From assembly GCF_042100115.1 (NCBI RefSeq), contig NC_091272.1:1922001-1986000 (forward strand): a DNA stretch of 64,000 bases, written 5' to 3'. The translations under genes and the position numbers were made by a program. This stretch comes from Alternaria dauci. Lineage: Eukaryota > Ascomycota > Dothideomycetes > Pleosporales > Pleosporaceae. The notes under the pieces were generated by a model that was not told where the DNA came from, ran no database searches, and saw only the letters and a list, made by a program, of their open reading frames with translations. Position 1 is the first letter of the stretch; each line of letters opens with the position of its first letter. Below are positions 35,369-46,263 of the stretch, piece by piece.

Positions 35369-37030
35369 ATGGCCAAGGTCGACCAGAAGGCGGTCCTCAT
35401 CGTTATCGACGGCTGGGGCGTCGCGACGGAGAAGTCGCGCAAGGATGGCGATGCTATCCTCGCAGCCGACACGCCTACTATGGACGAGTTCGCCAGGGAC
35501 GGCTCCAAAACCGCACAGGGCTACACCGAACTCGAAGCCTCCTCTCTCGCCGTCGGACTTCCCGAAGGCCTCATGGGCAACAGCGAAGTCGGCCACTTGA
35601 ACATTGGCGCAGGACGCGTTGTATGGCAGGATTCCGTCCGAATTGGCCAGACCATTAAGAATGAAAAGCTCAAGGACGTGGAAAATGTCAAGAAGTCGTT
35701 CCAGCGTGCCATCGACGGCAACGGAAGGCTGCACTTCTGCGGTCTGGTTTCCGACGGCGGTGTCCATTCCCACATGGACCATTTGATTGCCCTCCTCAAG
35801 GTTGCAAAGGACCAGGGCGTCAAGGAGGCCTACATCCACTTCTTCGGAGACGGCCGAGACACTGACCCCAAGTCCGCGGTCGGATACCTGGAGACTTTGC
35901 TTAAGGCTACCAAGGAAATCGGCCTCGGTGACATCGCAACAATCGTCGGACGATACTACATCATGGACCGCGACAAGAGGTGGGACCGTGTCGAGCTTGG
36001 TATGAAGGGTCTGGTCACTGGAGAGGGCGAGGAGAGCAGCGACCCAGTCGCGACCATCAAGGAGCGATACGCAAAAGACGAAAACGACGAGTTCCTCAAG
36101 CCCATCATCGTGGGAGGAAAGGAACGAAGAATACAAGGTATGCCACTGTGCTGAGCACCTGCATGTCTCCCTGCTGATTCGTCCAGACAACGACACCGTC
36201 TTCTTCTTCAACTACCGCTCCGACCGTGTTCGAGAAATCACTCAGCTCTTGGGCGATGTCGACCGCTCGCCCAAGCCCGACTTCCCGTACCCCCAGAACA
36301 TTCACCTCACGACCATGACCTCGTACAACCCCAAGTACACTTTCAACGTTGCTTTCAAGCCCCAGCGCATGACCGACGTTCTTGCCGAAACACTAGGAAA
36401 GCAGGGCGTCAAGCAGTGTCACGTTGCCGAGACCGAAAAGTATGCTCACGTCACCTTCTTCTTCAACGGCGGTGTCGAGAAGCAGTTCGAGAACGAGGAG
36501 CGTGAGATGGTTCCCTCCCCAAAGGTAGCTACTTACGATCTGGAGCCAAAGATGAGCGCCATGGCTGTCGCAGAGAAGCTGTGCGAGCGCATTCAGACCG
36601 GCAAGTTCGAGTTCCTCATGAACAACTTTGCGCCACCAGACATGGTTGGCCACACTGGTGTTTACAAGGCAGCCATTGAAGCATGCACAGAGACCGACAA
36701 GGCTATCAAGAAGGTCTATGACCAGTGCAAGGAGAGCGGATACGTTCTGTTCGTCACCGCTGACCATGGGTAAGTCCTTGTGATCCGCAACTTTTGGGAC
36801 AGGGCTGACATTTTGCTAGTAACGCCGAAGAGATGCTCACAGAAGAGGGCACTCCCAAGACCTCCCACACAACTAACAAGGTGCCTTTCGTCATGGCTAA
36901 CGCGCCCGAAGGCTGGAGCCTGAAGAAGTCTGACGGCGTGCTTGGTGACGTTGCGCCTACCATACTTGCAACCATGGGTCTTCAGCAGCCTGAAGACATG
37001 GATTGCCACAGCTTGCTCGTCAAGTCGTAG
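35369..37030 (+). CDS. 2,3-bisphosphoglycerate-independent phosphoglycerate mutase
   Basis: Glycolytic and gluconeogenic enzyme converting 3-phosphoglycerate to 2-phosphoglycerate, metal-dependent, cytosolic. Exons 35369-36137, 36187-36769 and 36820-37030 (520 residues; introns 49 and 50 bases). Alkaline-phosphatase-fold motifs are intact: first metal site VLIVIDGWG, the phospho-serine loop MGNSEVGHLNIGAGR (Ser near residue 71), HSHMDH, the DGRDTDPKS loop, RSDRVREI, and the second metal site VTADHGNAEEM, which is split by the second intron after DHG. Length fits the family (about 510-520). Start ATG sits in an ACAATCATGG context directly before the first motif. Confidence 0.96.
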
Positions 37031-37827
37031 AGTTCCGTTTGCAATAGAGACTGGAGGCGACAGGTTTTGGACGCATCGTCCTGACATTCTTTGCTTAGGT
37101 CGGAACAGATCTAGACGGGAAGAGCTATGACGTATAGAAACTCACATAGACGGGAATGAATAAACAGCGATGAAATGACGTGCATTGCCATTTCTCCCGG
37201 AAGGTTCTTGCTCCAGGTGTCGCTTGCATACGACTGGCTGTACATTTTGCGCTCCATGGGTTGTAACTGGGATCCTCAATTCCGGCTGAGCGGCCACCAT
37301 CCCACTATTCTAACACGCGCAACCTTGGCAACAGCAGGGGTAAAGTCACCGGCGGGGAATCGTGTGGACCCCTCCTTGCGCACTCCAAGTCCCGACAGCC
37401 TTCTTTTCCTTCCCCCCAAAGCTTCGTCTGCTATATCCATAGTGTTTGAAACGCAATTTCGTTTTACCGCCAGCAGAGATACTGGCGTCAGTCTCCGTCG
37501 TCACCAATACTATCTTACCACGTGCCACCAAGCAGCTCCGCGAACCCACTATCAACGTCGATCAGGAGCCGTCGCAATACTCCCGAGTCTCCACAAACTT
37601 GCGCTACCGCTCCCCGATACTCAATCTGCGACACAACTTGTCATAAGCTTACCTTGTGTTGTATCGACAAGCTCACCTGTCGGTTTTGTGATCTACGGTA
37701 GCTAGCTTCAGGCATCGGTGCCCGACTGCGCCCTCCCAAGACCCTCGTAATCGCAACCAACACAAGACACTCGTGCTACAACACTTCCGGTCACCTCGGT
37801 TCTCTGGAATTCCCTTTGAGCTAAACC
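37031..37827. other. Intergenic and leader of the CaM kinase gene
   Basis: About 800 bases between two plus-strand genes. ORFs here (37175-37705) have no recognisable product. The right side likely is the 5' UTR of the kinase gene. Confidence 0.4.
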
Positions 37828-39178
37828 ATGGCGACGAGGACTTCGAACGGCGCGTCTGGAGCGCAGGGTACACAGACGGCAGCGCAAGTTCAGCCTTGCA
37901 GATACAAGACTGGCAAGACTCTAGGCGCAGGCAGCTACTCTGTAGTGAAGGAGTGCGTACACATTGATACAGGAAGATACTATGCCGCCAAGGTCATCAA
38001 CAAGCGGCTCATGGCAGGCCGGGAACACATGGTCAGCTTGGTACTGAGCGACACAGGACGATAAGGCTTACAATTGCCAGGTCAGAAATGAGATTGCCGT
38101 ACTCAAGAGAGTATCCATGGGCCACAGAAACATTCTGACACTTGTCGATTACTTCGAGACTATGAACAACCGTACGCATTAACCTTGCTTGGACCAAACC
38201 CTTTGCTGATATGGATTTCTCTAGTTTACCTTGTCACCGACCTCGCGCTTGGAGGCGAGCTTTTCGACCGCATCTGCCGAAAGGGCAATTACTACGAATC
38301 CGACGCTGGCGATCTTATCCGTGCCACACTCTCTGCCGTCGCATACCTCCACGACCACGGCATTGTACACCGAGACCTGAAGCCTGAGAATCTCCTGTTC
38401 CGAACACCGGAAGACAATGCCGATCTGCTGATTGCCGACTTTGGGCTGTCTCGCATCATGGATGAAGAGCAGTTCCATGTTTTGACGACGACGTGCGGGA
38501 CACCAGGTTACATGGCACCGGAAATTTTCCGCAAGACTGGGCATGGCAAGCCAGTGTAAGGCATATTGCGCCATTTCGCGATTGAGTGCTAACGTTTGAA
38601 TCAGTGACATCTGGGCTATCGGCGTTATCACATACTTTCTCCTCTGCGGTTACACTCCATTCGACCGCGACTCCAACCTCGAAGAGATGCAGGCCATTTT
38701 AGTCGCGGATTATTCCTTCACACCCTTGGAGTATTGGAGAGGTGTTTCTCTCACAGCGCGCGAGTTCATCCGCCGGTGTTTGACCGTGGACCCAGCAGCA
38801 CGCATGACAGCTCATGAAGCGCTGTCTCATCCTTGGATCACGGAGCTCGGCAAGAACAATGCTGATGGTGAAGAGGATCTACTGCCCACTATCAAGAAGA
38901 ACTTCAACGCTCGACGTACGCTGCACGCAGCTATCGATACGATTCGTGCCATCAACCAGCTGAGAGCAGGTGGTGCGGCTGGTATGATGGACGGCCAGCG
39001 TTCTGCTGAACCACGAAGAGGTGCCCCTCACGCCAACATTCCTCAACCAGCTGAGGAGCCAGACGACCCCATGGAGATTGACAGTAGAGGAAACGGACAC
39101 GGTCAGACCGAAGAAATGATACAGGAGCAAGAGCGGAGGATTAGAGAGACCCAGCAAGGCCTGTGGGGCAAGCGATGA
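37828..39178 (+). CDS. cmk1: Calcium/calmodulin-dependent protein kinase I
   Basis: Cytosolic Ser/Thr kinase acting in Ca2+ signalling. Exons 37828-38031, 38081-38171, 38225-38555 and 38605-39178 (399 residues; introns 49, 53 and 49 bases). Seen motifs: glycine loop LGAGSYSVVKE, AAKVINK lysine, catalytic loop HRDLKPEN, ADFGLS, activation segment TTTCGTPGYMAPE, and DIWAIGVITYFLLCGYTPF. The segment KKNFNARRTLHAAIDTIRAI after the catalytic domain fits the autoinhibitory and calmodulin-binding helix. The Pro/Glu-rich tail ends with a coiled segment (EEMIQEQERRIRETQQGLWG). The first donor is GTCAGC, weaker than its neighbours, yet the joint is in frame and restores MVRNEIAVLKRV. Matches filamentous-fungal CmkA/Cmk1 in length. 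Confidence 0.93.
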
Positions 39179-39515
39179 TGAGCGACGCCGACGATTTCGA
39201 CATCAATCTTCTTCTCAGCGCGCGTTTTAGAGTGGATACCTTGGCCTGTTGCACAGTCTTTCTTGTGATTACATTTCATGCTAACATTAGCGATAGGCCG
39301 AGACGGAAGTACTTTGCTCTGCCCAGTAGTCTCAGATATCTCATCATACAAAATGGCTCAAAATCTCATCAACGGTGCAGCCTACAGATACCCAATATGC
39401 GCTTTTAGCTGAAATCTTCACTCCCATTAAAACATTGCACAGACCATGGAAGACCTGAGTATATTCTTCCCGCCTTGGTGTTGAAAGAGCCATATGTGAA
39501 CAACACATGAGACAG
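39179..39515. other. Convergent 3' region
   Basis: 337 bases between the stop codons of the CaM kinase and DUF2855 genes; should carry both 3' UTRs. Nothing else seen. Confidence 0.5.
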
Positions 39516-40823
39516 CTAAATACTGTACACCAGGCCCACATCAGCTTTAACCTCGTCCCTGCATAGCATCTCCCAGCCTTGTTCCCAGTCCTTCAGCCCC
39601 TCACCCCACTTCAACTCTAACATTCCTACGTCTCCAGCCTGTTTCCAGAACCCCTGAAACGCAGCATACAAGTTGTCAAAAAACTTGCCTCCATCAGTCT
39701 CAATACCCTTTTCTTGCAACAGGCCCGCGTTGACAATGTTCAAGGAAGCTCTGTTAGCGAGTCGTTGTGCCGCCTTCTCTGGATCTTGAGGCGCAACCTC
39801 ACCACCAACTGTCACTAGCGTGAAGGGGACAGTGGGCAAGAGCGAGGATAGAGCGGATCGCCAGTTTGCGTTTGCTCCAGTTCGGGCGCCAAAGTCGAAG
39901 AAGACGATACGTTTCGTGTTCGAGTTTCTGATCTCCATGGCGGTATCATCGAAGTCGTCATAGAGAACTGCGCTGTCGTACCATTCAGTTCTCTGGATCA
40001 CTTTGATGGAGGTTCTAGATCCAACACCAATAATGCGAGTAGGTTTGTGCTCAGCAGGTCGACAACGTCGGAGGGCATATGCGAAACATGAGGCCGTCTT
40101 GCCACTCGCGTTCAGCATAATAACTGTTGCATCTCTCAAGTCTGCGTCTCCCGCGCTCCACTCCCCATTTCCTGTTGGATGTATTCGGTTCCCTTGTCCC
40201 CTCGTCCCTTCACCCACTTCCTGTGGTGAAAAAACATAATTGCAGAGGTTATATCCAACAGTGAAAGGGCCCATCATCAGCGCATTCCAGCCCAACGCGT
40301 CTTTCCCCTCACTCTGACCAGTCATCTCAGGAAGCGGACCGCAAATCCGATACCGGTTGTAAATCTTCCACAAACGCTGTCTATGCGCATCTGTCACGAC
40401 AATCTGGTCCTTGATCACACTCCCGTCTTGTGCATCCCTCGCCCATTCTACAGTTATATCCTCCCACTCTGTACTACTGGGAAGATAGCCATACACGCTC
40501 ATTCCCTTCTCGATGCCTTCGACAGTGCTTTCTAGGATCTCAGCATAACCCCATGCTGCCACGCGACCGTATTTTGAAGAATCGTTATATGGAGCGGATG
40601 TCGTAGAGGGAAGCGGATATGTAGAGTACCAGCCCATCAAATGGCCGATGCGTGCGTAGGAGAGGTTGTTCGTTGTCAGACTGAGAATGGTGGTACGGAG
40701 GCGGAGAGAGGAGGGTGGAAGTGAAGTAGTGGGCTTTGGGGCGAGGGGAACAGAGTGATGAGATGTGTAGTTTGCGAGGTCAAGGATATGGGTAGCTGTC
40801 TGGGAGTGCGTTGATGGAGACAT
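39516..40823 (-). CDS. DUF2855 family protein
   Basis: Single exon, 435 residues from the ATG at 40823. Characteristic wording includes GRVAAWGYAEILESTVEGIEKG and MSVYGYLPSS, VTDAHRQRLWKIYNRYR, and a central nucleotide-binding-like region (DATVIMLNASGKTASCFAYA). This resembles the quinone-oxidoreductase/medium-chain dehydrogenase fold lacking the usual catalytic zinc. The family is uncharacterised in fungi and bacteria; an NAD(P)-linked role is only suggested by fold-like motifs. The frame extends to an ATG at 40916, adding 31 hydrophobic residues; I prefer 40823 because relatives start near the TATHILDLANY region and the extension is of low quality. Tandem with the pyroglutamyl peptidase gene on the same strand. 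Confidence 0.78.
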   Translation of the reverse strand: MSPSTHSQTATHILDLANYTSHHSVPLAPKPTTSLPPSSLRLRTTILSLTTNNLSYARIGHLMGWYSTYPLPSTTSAPYNDSSKYGRVAAWGYAEILESTVEGIEKGMSVYGYLPSSTEWEDITVEWARDAQDGSVIKDQIVVTDAHRQRLWKIYNRYRICGPLPEMTGQSEGKDALGWNALMMGPFTVGYNLCNYVFSPQEVGEGTRGQGNRIHPTGNGEWSAGDADLRDATVIMLNASGKTASCFAYALRRCRPAEHKPTRIIGVGSRTSIKVIQRTEWYDSAVLYDDFDDTAMEIRNSNTKRIVFFDFGARTGANANWRSALSSLLPTVPFTLVTVGGEVAPQDPEKAAQRLANRASLNIVNAGLLQEKGIETDGGKFFDNLYAAFQGFWKQAGDVGMLELKWGEGLKDWEQGWEMLCRDEVKADVGLVYSI

Positions 40824-41176
40824 TGGAGGTGATTCGAGGGTGATGGCCAGGCTGAGGTATGAAGTACAGACAGCGCAATCGATGAATGAGCATATGAATG
40901 TATTCTGCATCATCATATACCACTAGCACTTATGTTGGCCAAGACTTGGCTTGTCGCCCAGCTCCTTGTGACTCACAGTAGCCGTCTATGTAGAGTGTTC
41001 CTCGCGAGCGTCAACTTGCTCGAAGGCGATGTGTAGATGATCTCTAACCAATTAGAGAGCCTCTATGCTTACATACAAGGATGATGCGGGCCTCAAAAGG
41101 GCGTCCTGCTCTAGCCAATCTAGGATGAAGGATTGGTTTGTCCCCCTTCTAATCTTCGTGCTGGAGCCTGATCCGG
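40824..41176. other. Short intergenic region
   Basis: 353 bases between two minus-strand genes: promoter of the DUF2855 gene and 3' end of the peptidase gene. Confidence 0.4.
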
Positions 41177-42143
41177 CTATACAAAGTTGTTGTCCATTCG
41201 CTCTTTCTCTTTGCCATTCTCCTGTCCTCCATTCTTCTTATCCCCATCAATAACCTTGCCACCCGAAATCCGCCTACTCTCGACTAGTGCTTTGATCAAA
41301 GCGACTGTAGCTTCCCACCCTTCTCTTAGCTTATCTTCACTATTGCTCAAATCAGGTACATGTAAGAATATGACAGGCCTCTCGTCCTCCTTGATGTTGA
41401 AATAATGCGCCAAGCTGTTGTAGTAGATGAAGCCGCACAAGAAGTTTCCGGCATCGATGCTGATGCGCACGTCTGTACATCTTTCGTCGCTTTTCGTGCC
41501 GTCGACAGATGTACGTCCTAGGTTTGCTTTCCAGCGTGCGAGGACGTCGGATGTATCGAAGCTGGTCTTCAACTTGTGTGGGTATTTTGAAGATGGGAAG
41601 TGCTTTTCCGCTGCAGAGTCTTCGAATCGCTGGCCGTCTACGTCGGGAATCTTTCCATATCCGTGACTATGGGATCCTTGCTCGATGGCGAAATAGTTTC
41701 GTCCGGCTGCTAGACCGATGTGCAACACAATATCTGGGGGAGGATAGAGAGGGTTGGCTGGTGGAAGAAGCTTGGGAACGAGATTGACGACAGTATTATA
41801 TGCTACGCGGATAGGCTCGTAGTGAACGTGAATGTTGATTGGAGTTTGATTTGTGGATGACTTTGGTATCAGAGCTGGGAGCGCAGAGGCGATACTCCAG
41901 GAGGAGTTTTTGGGTATTTTTTCTAAAAATGGCTGGATAGATATTAGTCTGGCGAATGATCGCACCCAAGGTGTCTGACTAGAAGCACAATAGGAGACGT
42001 GGGCCGGATTGCAGAGCATTGGGGAAGTCACGGGAGGTTGGAGGGAGATATTGACATACACCGAACCCGGTGACCAGCACGGTTACTGGTTTCTCTCCTT
42101 GTTCATTCGGGGGCTGCAGCGCAGCATAACTTGATGGCGGCAT
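41177..42143 (-). CDS. Pyroglutamyl peptidase I-like cysteine peptidase (family C15)
   Basis: Would remove N-terminal pyroglutamate from peptides in the cytosol. Exons on the minus strand: 42143-42060 (28 codons) and 41932-41177, 279 residues. The 127-base intron has a GTATGT donor, and the joint rebuilds TVLVTGFGPFLEKIPKNSSW, the family's opening motif. Glu region: LHIGLAAGRNYFAIEQ. The catalytic Cys lies in ISIDAGNFLCGFIYYNS and the catalytic His in VIFLHVPDL. About 60 residues longer than bacterial enzymes, with a charged C-terminal tail rich in Lys/Glu/Asn, usual for fungal members. Start chosen as the only ATG giving the motif in frame. Confidence 0.9.
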
Positions 42144-42924
42144 TGGTAACCAGGCCTAGCGGATGACAGACTTGGAAGAATGGGATGAACCAAACAGAAG
42201 AGACTACCGTAGTGTTAGCACATGCAGCGGGAGATGCCGTGTGAAGGCGCTGTGAACGGTACTGCTTGTAATGATGATGTGCAGCTGCGACGAAGCGAGT
42301 TGATGACGACATGATGAGGCTGGGAAAGGGCACGTTTACAGGCCTGTCAACTACCTCAAATCAGGAACAGCAACACTTACAGATACAGAAAGAAGTCCAA
42401 TGAGACGAGGAAACACGATGACCACAGCCTGTGTTACCAAACGGATTGTGGTCAGGTCGTGGATACAGTTCGGCACTCGGTTAGGTTTAGCGCCCAATAG
42501 AGGAGGTCCCTGAGTGACGTATGCGCAATGCCCCAATCGCCGACTTCGTTCCCGGACCGTCGTCTACCCCACACCACCGCGAGCTGTCCAATGCCACCTG
42601 ACGCTTGTTGCCTCGGATGGGCTCTTCTCCAGCATGCTCAGTATCGGGTAGTGCACTCGTTCATATGATGCACACGCCGTCGCGTACGAGCAGGCGAGTG
42701 CCGTGTTTATTCTGGCTACTGCAGGACCATTGTACAAGTTCGCAGTAGATAACATCGAGCGAGCCGGCATCCCACGCGTCATCGAGTACCTATTGGTAAA
42801 GACCAAAGTGAGTGCGCAAAGCCACGGCTGGCAATGGCTTGTTGTTCCATTGCATATACAGTAACTAACGCCAACCACCAAAGACATCTTCCTCGGTCCC
42901 AAGCCCAACCACCCGGCGCACGAA
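42144..42924. other. Divergent intergenic region
   Basis: Between the starts of the peptidase (minus) and FAD monooxygenase (plus) genes. ORFs at 42103-42333 and 42564-42908 (minus) lack family likeness and probably are chance frames. Confidence 0.4.
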
Positions 42925-44266
42925 ATGGCTCCAAGCTCCTCTTCGAAACCCTACTCCCTCGCTGTAGTAGGCGGCGGAATATCCGGCCTCTGCCTTGCGA
43001 TAGCCCTCCTCGAATTCGATGTCCCCATCACCATCTATGAAGCCGCACCACACTTTGGCGAAATCGGGGCTGGCGTCTCACTCGGTCCCAATGCCGGACG
43101 CGCAATGGAGCTCATGTCCCCTAAGATATACCAGGCTTTCATGAAATGCAAGACAGGGAACGCAGACAACTCCAAGATGGATTCCTGGTTTACAATTCGG
43201 GTGGGAGATGCTAGGAGAGAGGACAAGAATGGATACGTAAGAGAGGGCAAGAAAGTCAGAGATGCACTTTTCGAGGTACCCATGCATTCGAACGGTGCGA
43301 GCGGCGGTGTGTACAGAGCGCGCTTCTTGGACGAACTCGTCAAAGACGTACCCGATGGTGTTGCCAACTTTGACAAGAGGCTTGTGGAGATGAATGAAGC
43401 TCCGGATGGCTCCAGGGATATAGTTCTCAAGTTCGCCGATGGTTCGACAGCACAGCACAGCGCCGTGGTTGGTTGCGATGGCATAAAGTCCTTGACGAGA
43501 AAGTGGCTACTTGGGAGAGATAACCCCGCGTCCAAGGCCGTCTTTTCTGGAAAATACGCCTATAGAGGGCTGATACCCATGGACAAGGCCGTTGAGATGT
43601 TGGGCGACGACGTAGCACGAAACAGCTCAATGTATCTTGGTTATCATGGCCACTTGCTCACCTTTCCGATTGAGCAAGGGAAGACGATGAACGGTAAGGT
43701 CAACCATGGTCAAGAAAGGACGTTTGCTGACTATTGCAGTGGTTGCATTCGGCTCTCGCGATACCTGGGACAATGAGAGATGGGTCGTGACTACATCGAA
43801 AGAGGAAATGGAGGCAGACTTCAAAGAGTGGGGTCCGCATGTCCAGAAGATTGTCGGGGCAATGCAGAAGCCAGATATTTGGGCACTATTCCAGCATCCA
43901 CCTTGCGATACCTTTACCAAAGGCCGCGTCTGTCTATTGGGAGACGCAGCGCATGCGACCACACCCCATCAAGGCGCTGGCGCTGGCATGTGTATAGAAG
44001 ACTCTTATATCCTCGCTAACCTGGTCAAGGACGCGAACAACGTTGACGAGCTGCAGCGGGCTTTTGGCGCGTTCGACCAAGTCAGACGAGAGAGAACACA
44101 GAAGAACGTGAAAACGAGTTATGAAGCTGGCAAGCTGTACGACTTCGAGCTGTTCGGAGATGACCTAGATAAAATTGAAGACAGCTATTTGCACAGGATG
44201 AGATGGATCTGGGATATTGATCTGAAGGCACAATTGGAGCAGGCAAAGAAGATTATGAAGCAATAG
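42925..44266 (+). CDS. FAD-dependent aromatic monooxygenase (salicylate hydroxylase-like)
   Basis: Flavoprotein of the p-hydroxybenzoate hydroxylase class, which hydroxylates phenolic rings using NAD(P)H and O2; salicylate to catechol in the best-known fungal members. Exons 42925-43693 and 43740-44266 (431 residues); the 46-base intron joins AACG to TGGTT in frame. Motifs seen: FAD motif SLAVVGGGISGLCLAIAL, the DG motif VVGCDGIKSLTRK, and the second FAD motif GRVCLLGDAAHATTPHQGAG. No signal peptide. Tail-to-tail with the prolyl aminopeptidase gene (68 bases). If salicylate is the substrate, the intradiol dioxygenase at 19440 could take the product, but they are far apart. Confidence 0.9.
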
Positions 44267-44334
44267 ACGTGAGAGTTGGTTCTAAACTCGTACCCTGAAT
44301 AGCATGCACATCAGCTCTCGAAGAAACCTCTTGC

Positions 44335-45909
44335 CTAATCCATAACATCGTCTCTTAGAGAGAAGATCTGCCTCAGCACTTCATCCGTCTTCGCACCGAT
44401 TCCGTTGTGGTACATCGTGTTCGTCATGAAAGTCTTGCATCCCTTGATAGTGTTTGCCGTTTCCATACTCAGATCAAGGTCAACATACATGTCGTCAATG
44501 TACACTGCGGCATAAGTAGGCACCTCGTTCTTTCTCAGCTGCTCCTTGTCGTACAGCTGCGGCCAGTCTTTCTCTTCTGCCAAAAGGTTGCCAACAGTCT
44601 TAAGCTTGGCGAGCTCTGGGTAAACATCGAACATGAAGGGATAAATCATCTCGCCTGTAAAGTAGACGGGTTGGTCGCTGTCCACGCGAGAGAGCGAGAA
44701 CTCAGGGTGTTTAGGCATGAGGCGCTCCGCAGACCAGTTGGATGCCTTGCCTTGGCAATAGATTGGCTCATGGAGAAGAGCGTAAATGACGTTCGTGTCC
44801 CAGCTCTGTGCTGCCTCTAGTGCGAGAACGGTGGGTCGCGTCAAATGTCCAAATTGGGTCAGATCAGTATCGGCGCGGAGGACAAATTCGTGGACGTCGT
44901 CAAAGCCTCCATGTTTGCCAAAGTATATCCCAAGCTGCAGGAAGCGACGTGCGGAAAGGAAGCCTTCGCCGCCTTGGACGCGCACAGTTGTATCGCCGAA
45001 GCGAGAGAGGAGTTTGACGATGCGTTTGACGCGATCAATGTCTTCAGGATATTTTGCATAATACCCTTCGTTCCTGTTCTTGACACGTGCATAGAGGCGC
45101 TGGTAAACTTCATCTGGGTCGTCTCTGAGTGGTGGCAAGCCGCCGAAGAGAAACGCTTCTTTGACTCCTTCGGGGTAGTGAGACAGGTAAGTCAAGCAAC
45201 AGAATCCTCCAAAACTTTGTCCCATGATGCTCCATTTCTTCTTCTCTTCGGGATAATCCTCAGTCAATGCTTTTCTTACGGCCTCACAGTCCTTGACGAT
45301 ACTGTCAGCTCTGAAGCTCTTCATATAATCTGCCTGCACCTTCTCGTCGCCTCTTAATTGTAAACTCGATTGGCTTATTGCAGTTGACAGACCGGTTCCA
45401 CGTTGGTCTAGCATGAGCACTTGGTAACCCTTATCGAGGATTGTGTGAGTCCAGGAGACTTTTTCGGGGCTGCGGCACTCGAAGCCTGGACCGCCTTGCA
45501 GATATACGAGCCATGGAAGCTGGGTCTTGGAGGGTTCAAGATGTGATTTTGAGGTATAGTCTGCGGGTTTTTCGGCTTTCAGAGCTGAGCGAGCGAAGAG
45601 CTGGATCGTTCCTGCCGAAGGATTGCCTAAACAGGAAGGAAGTGTCAGTAGGGCATTTTCATCTCTTATAATACCTAAGCCGGTAGTTCTGCACTAGAAC
45701 ATGACTTTCAGATGAAGATGACGTTTTGAAAAGGGGGTTTTGCAACGTACGATAGTCACGAGGTACTTCGAAGAAGTGCTCGGTTATCCGTAGCTTGCCT
45801 GTCTGTAATTAGTTCAAAAATCTGACTGAAGGTGCAAGGTTAGTGCGATACCAGGAACTAAGTGGCTCTTCTGCCCGAGGATCTTTGCCGCTTGTACCAT
45901 CTTCGTCAT
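44335..45909 (-). CDS. Prolyl aminopeptidase (proline iminopeptidase, S33)
   Basis: Alpha/beta-hydrolase releasing N-terminal proline from peptides. Exons on the minus strand: 45909-45852, 45798-45751 (48 bases) and 45626-44335, total 465 residues; introns 53 and 124 bases. The joints rebuild KLRITEHFFEVPRDYRNP, the usual start of the fold. Oxyanion-hole motif VYLQGGPGFE, then MLDQRGTGLS; nucleophile elbow MGQSFGGF (Ser); the C-terminal catalytic His is probably in MYHNGIG, with Asp in the region before it. Start at 45909 (MTKMVQ); a second ATG follows three codons later. Head to head with the Kel3 gene (354 bases between start codons). Confidence 0.92.
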
Positions 45910-46263
45910 TGTTTGTAGTCGTAGACGTAAGGCGGGGAGTGGATGTATGGTTGCTATCGATAAGGAAGCCCACCCCGTAGCGCCTGCTCCGAAGGATCCA
46001 CGATACTGAACATGCTGCACGCGACAATTTGTACTCGCACTTGCAGGAACGCATTTGTTTCTTACGATAACTCAGATCTGGAGGCTTAATCGCAATCATT
46101 TCGGGTGTTCGTAAAATCGGAAGTAAGGTGCTGTACGATCGACGCTGACGTTGGAAAATTTCCAACTGAGGGGCAAAACGCGGAGAACTTCTATCGGCAG
46201 ACCGAATAGTTGCCACAAATACTGCGATTTGCGACTGCATTGATTCAAGAACCAGGTTGAGAA
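45910..46263. promoter_or_regulatory. Head-to-head promoter region, prolyl aminopeptidase / Kel3
   Basis: 354 bases between divergent start codons; must contain both core promoters. No TATA box stands out. Confidence 0.5.
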
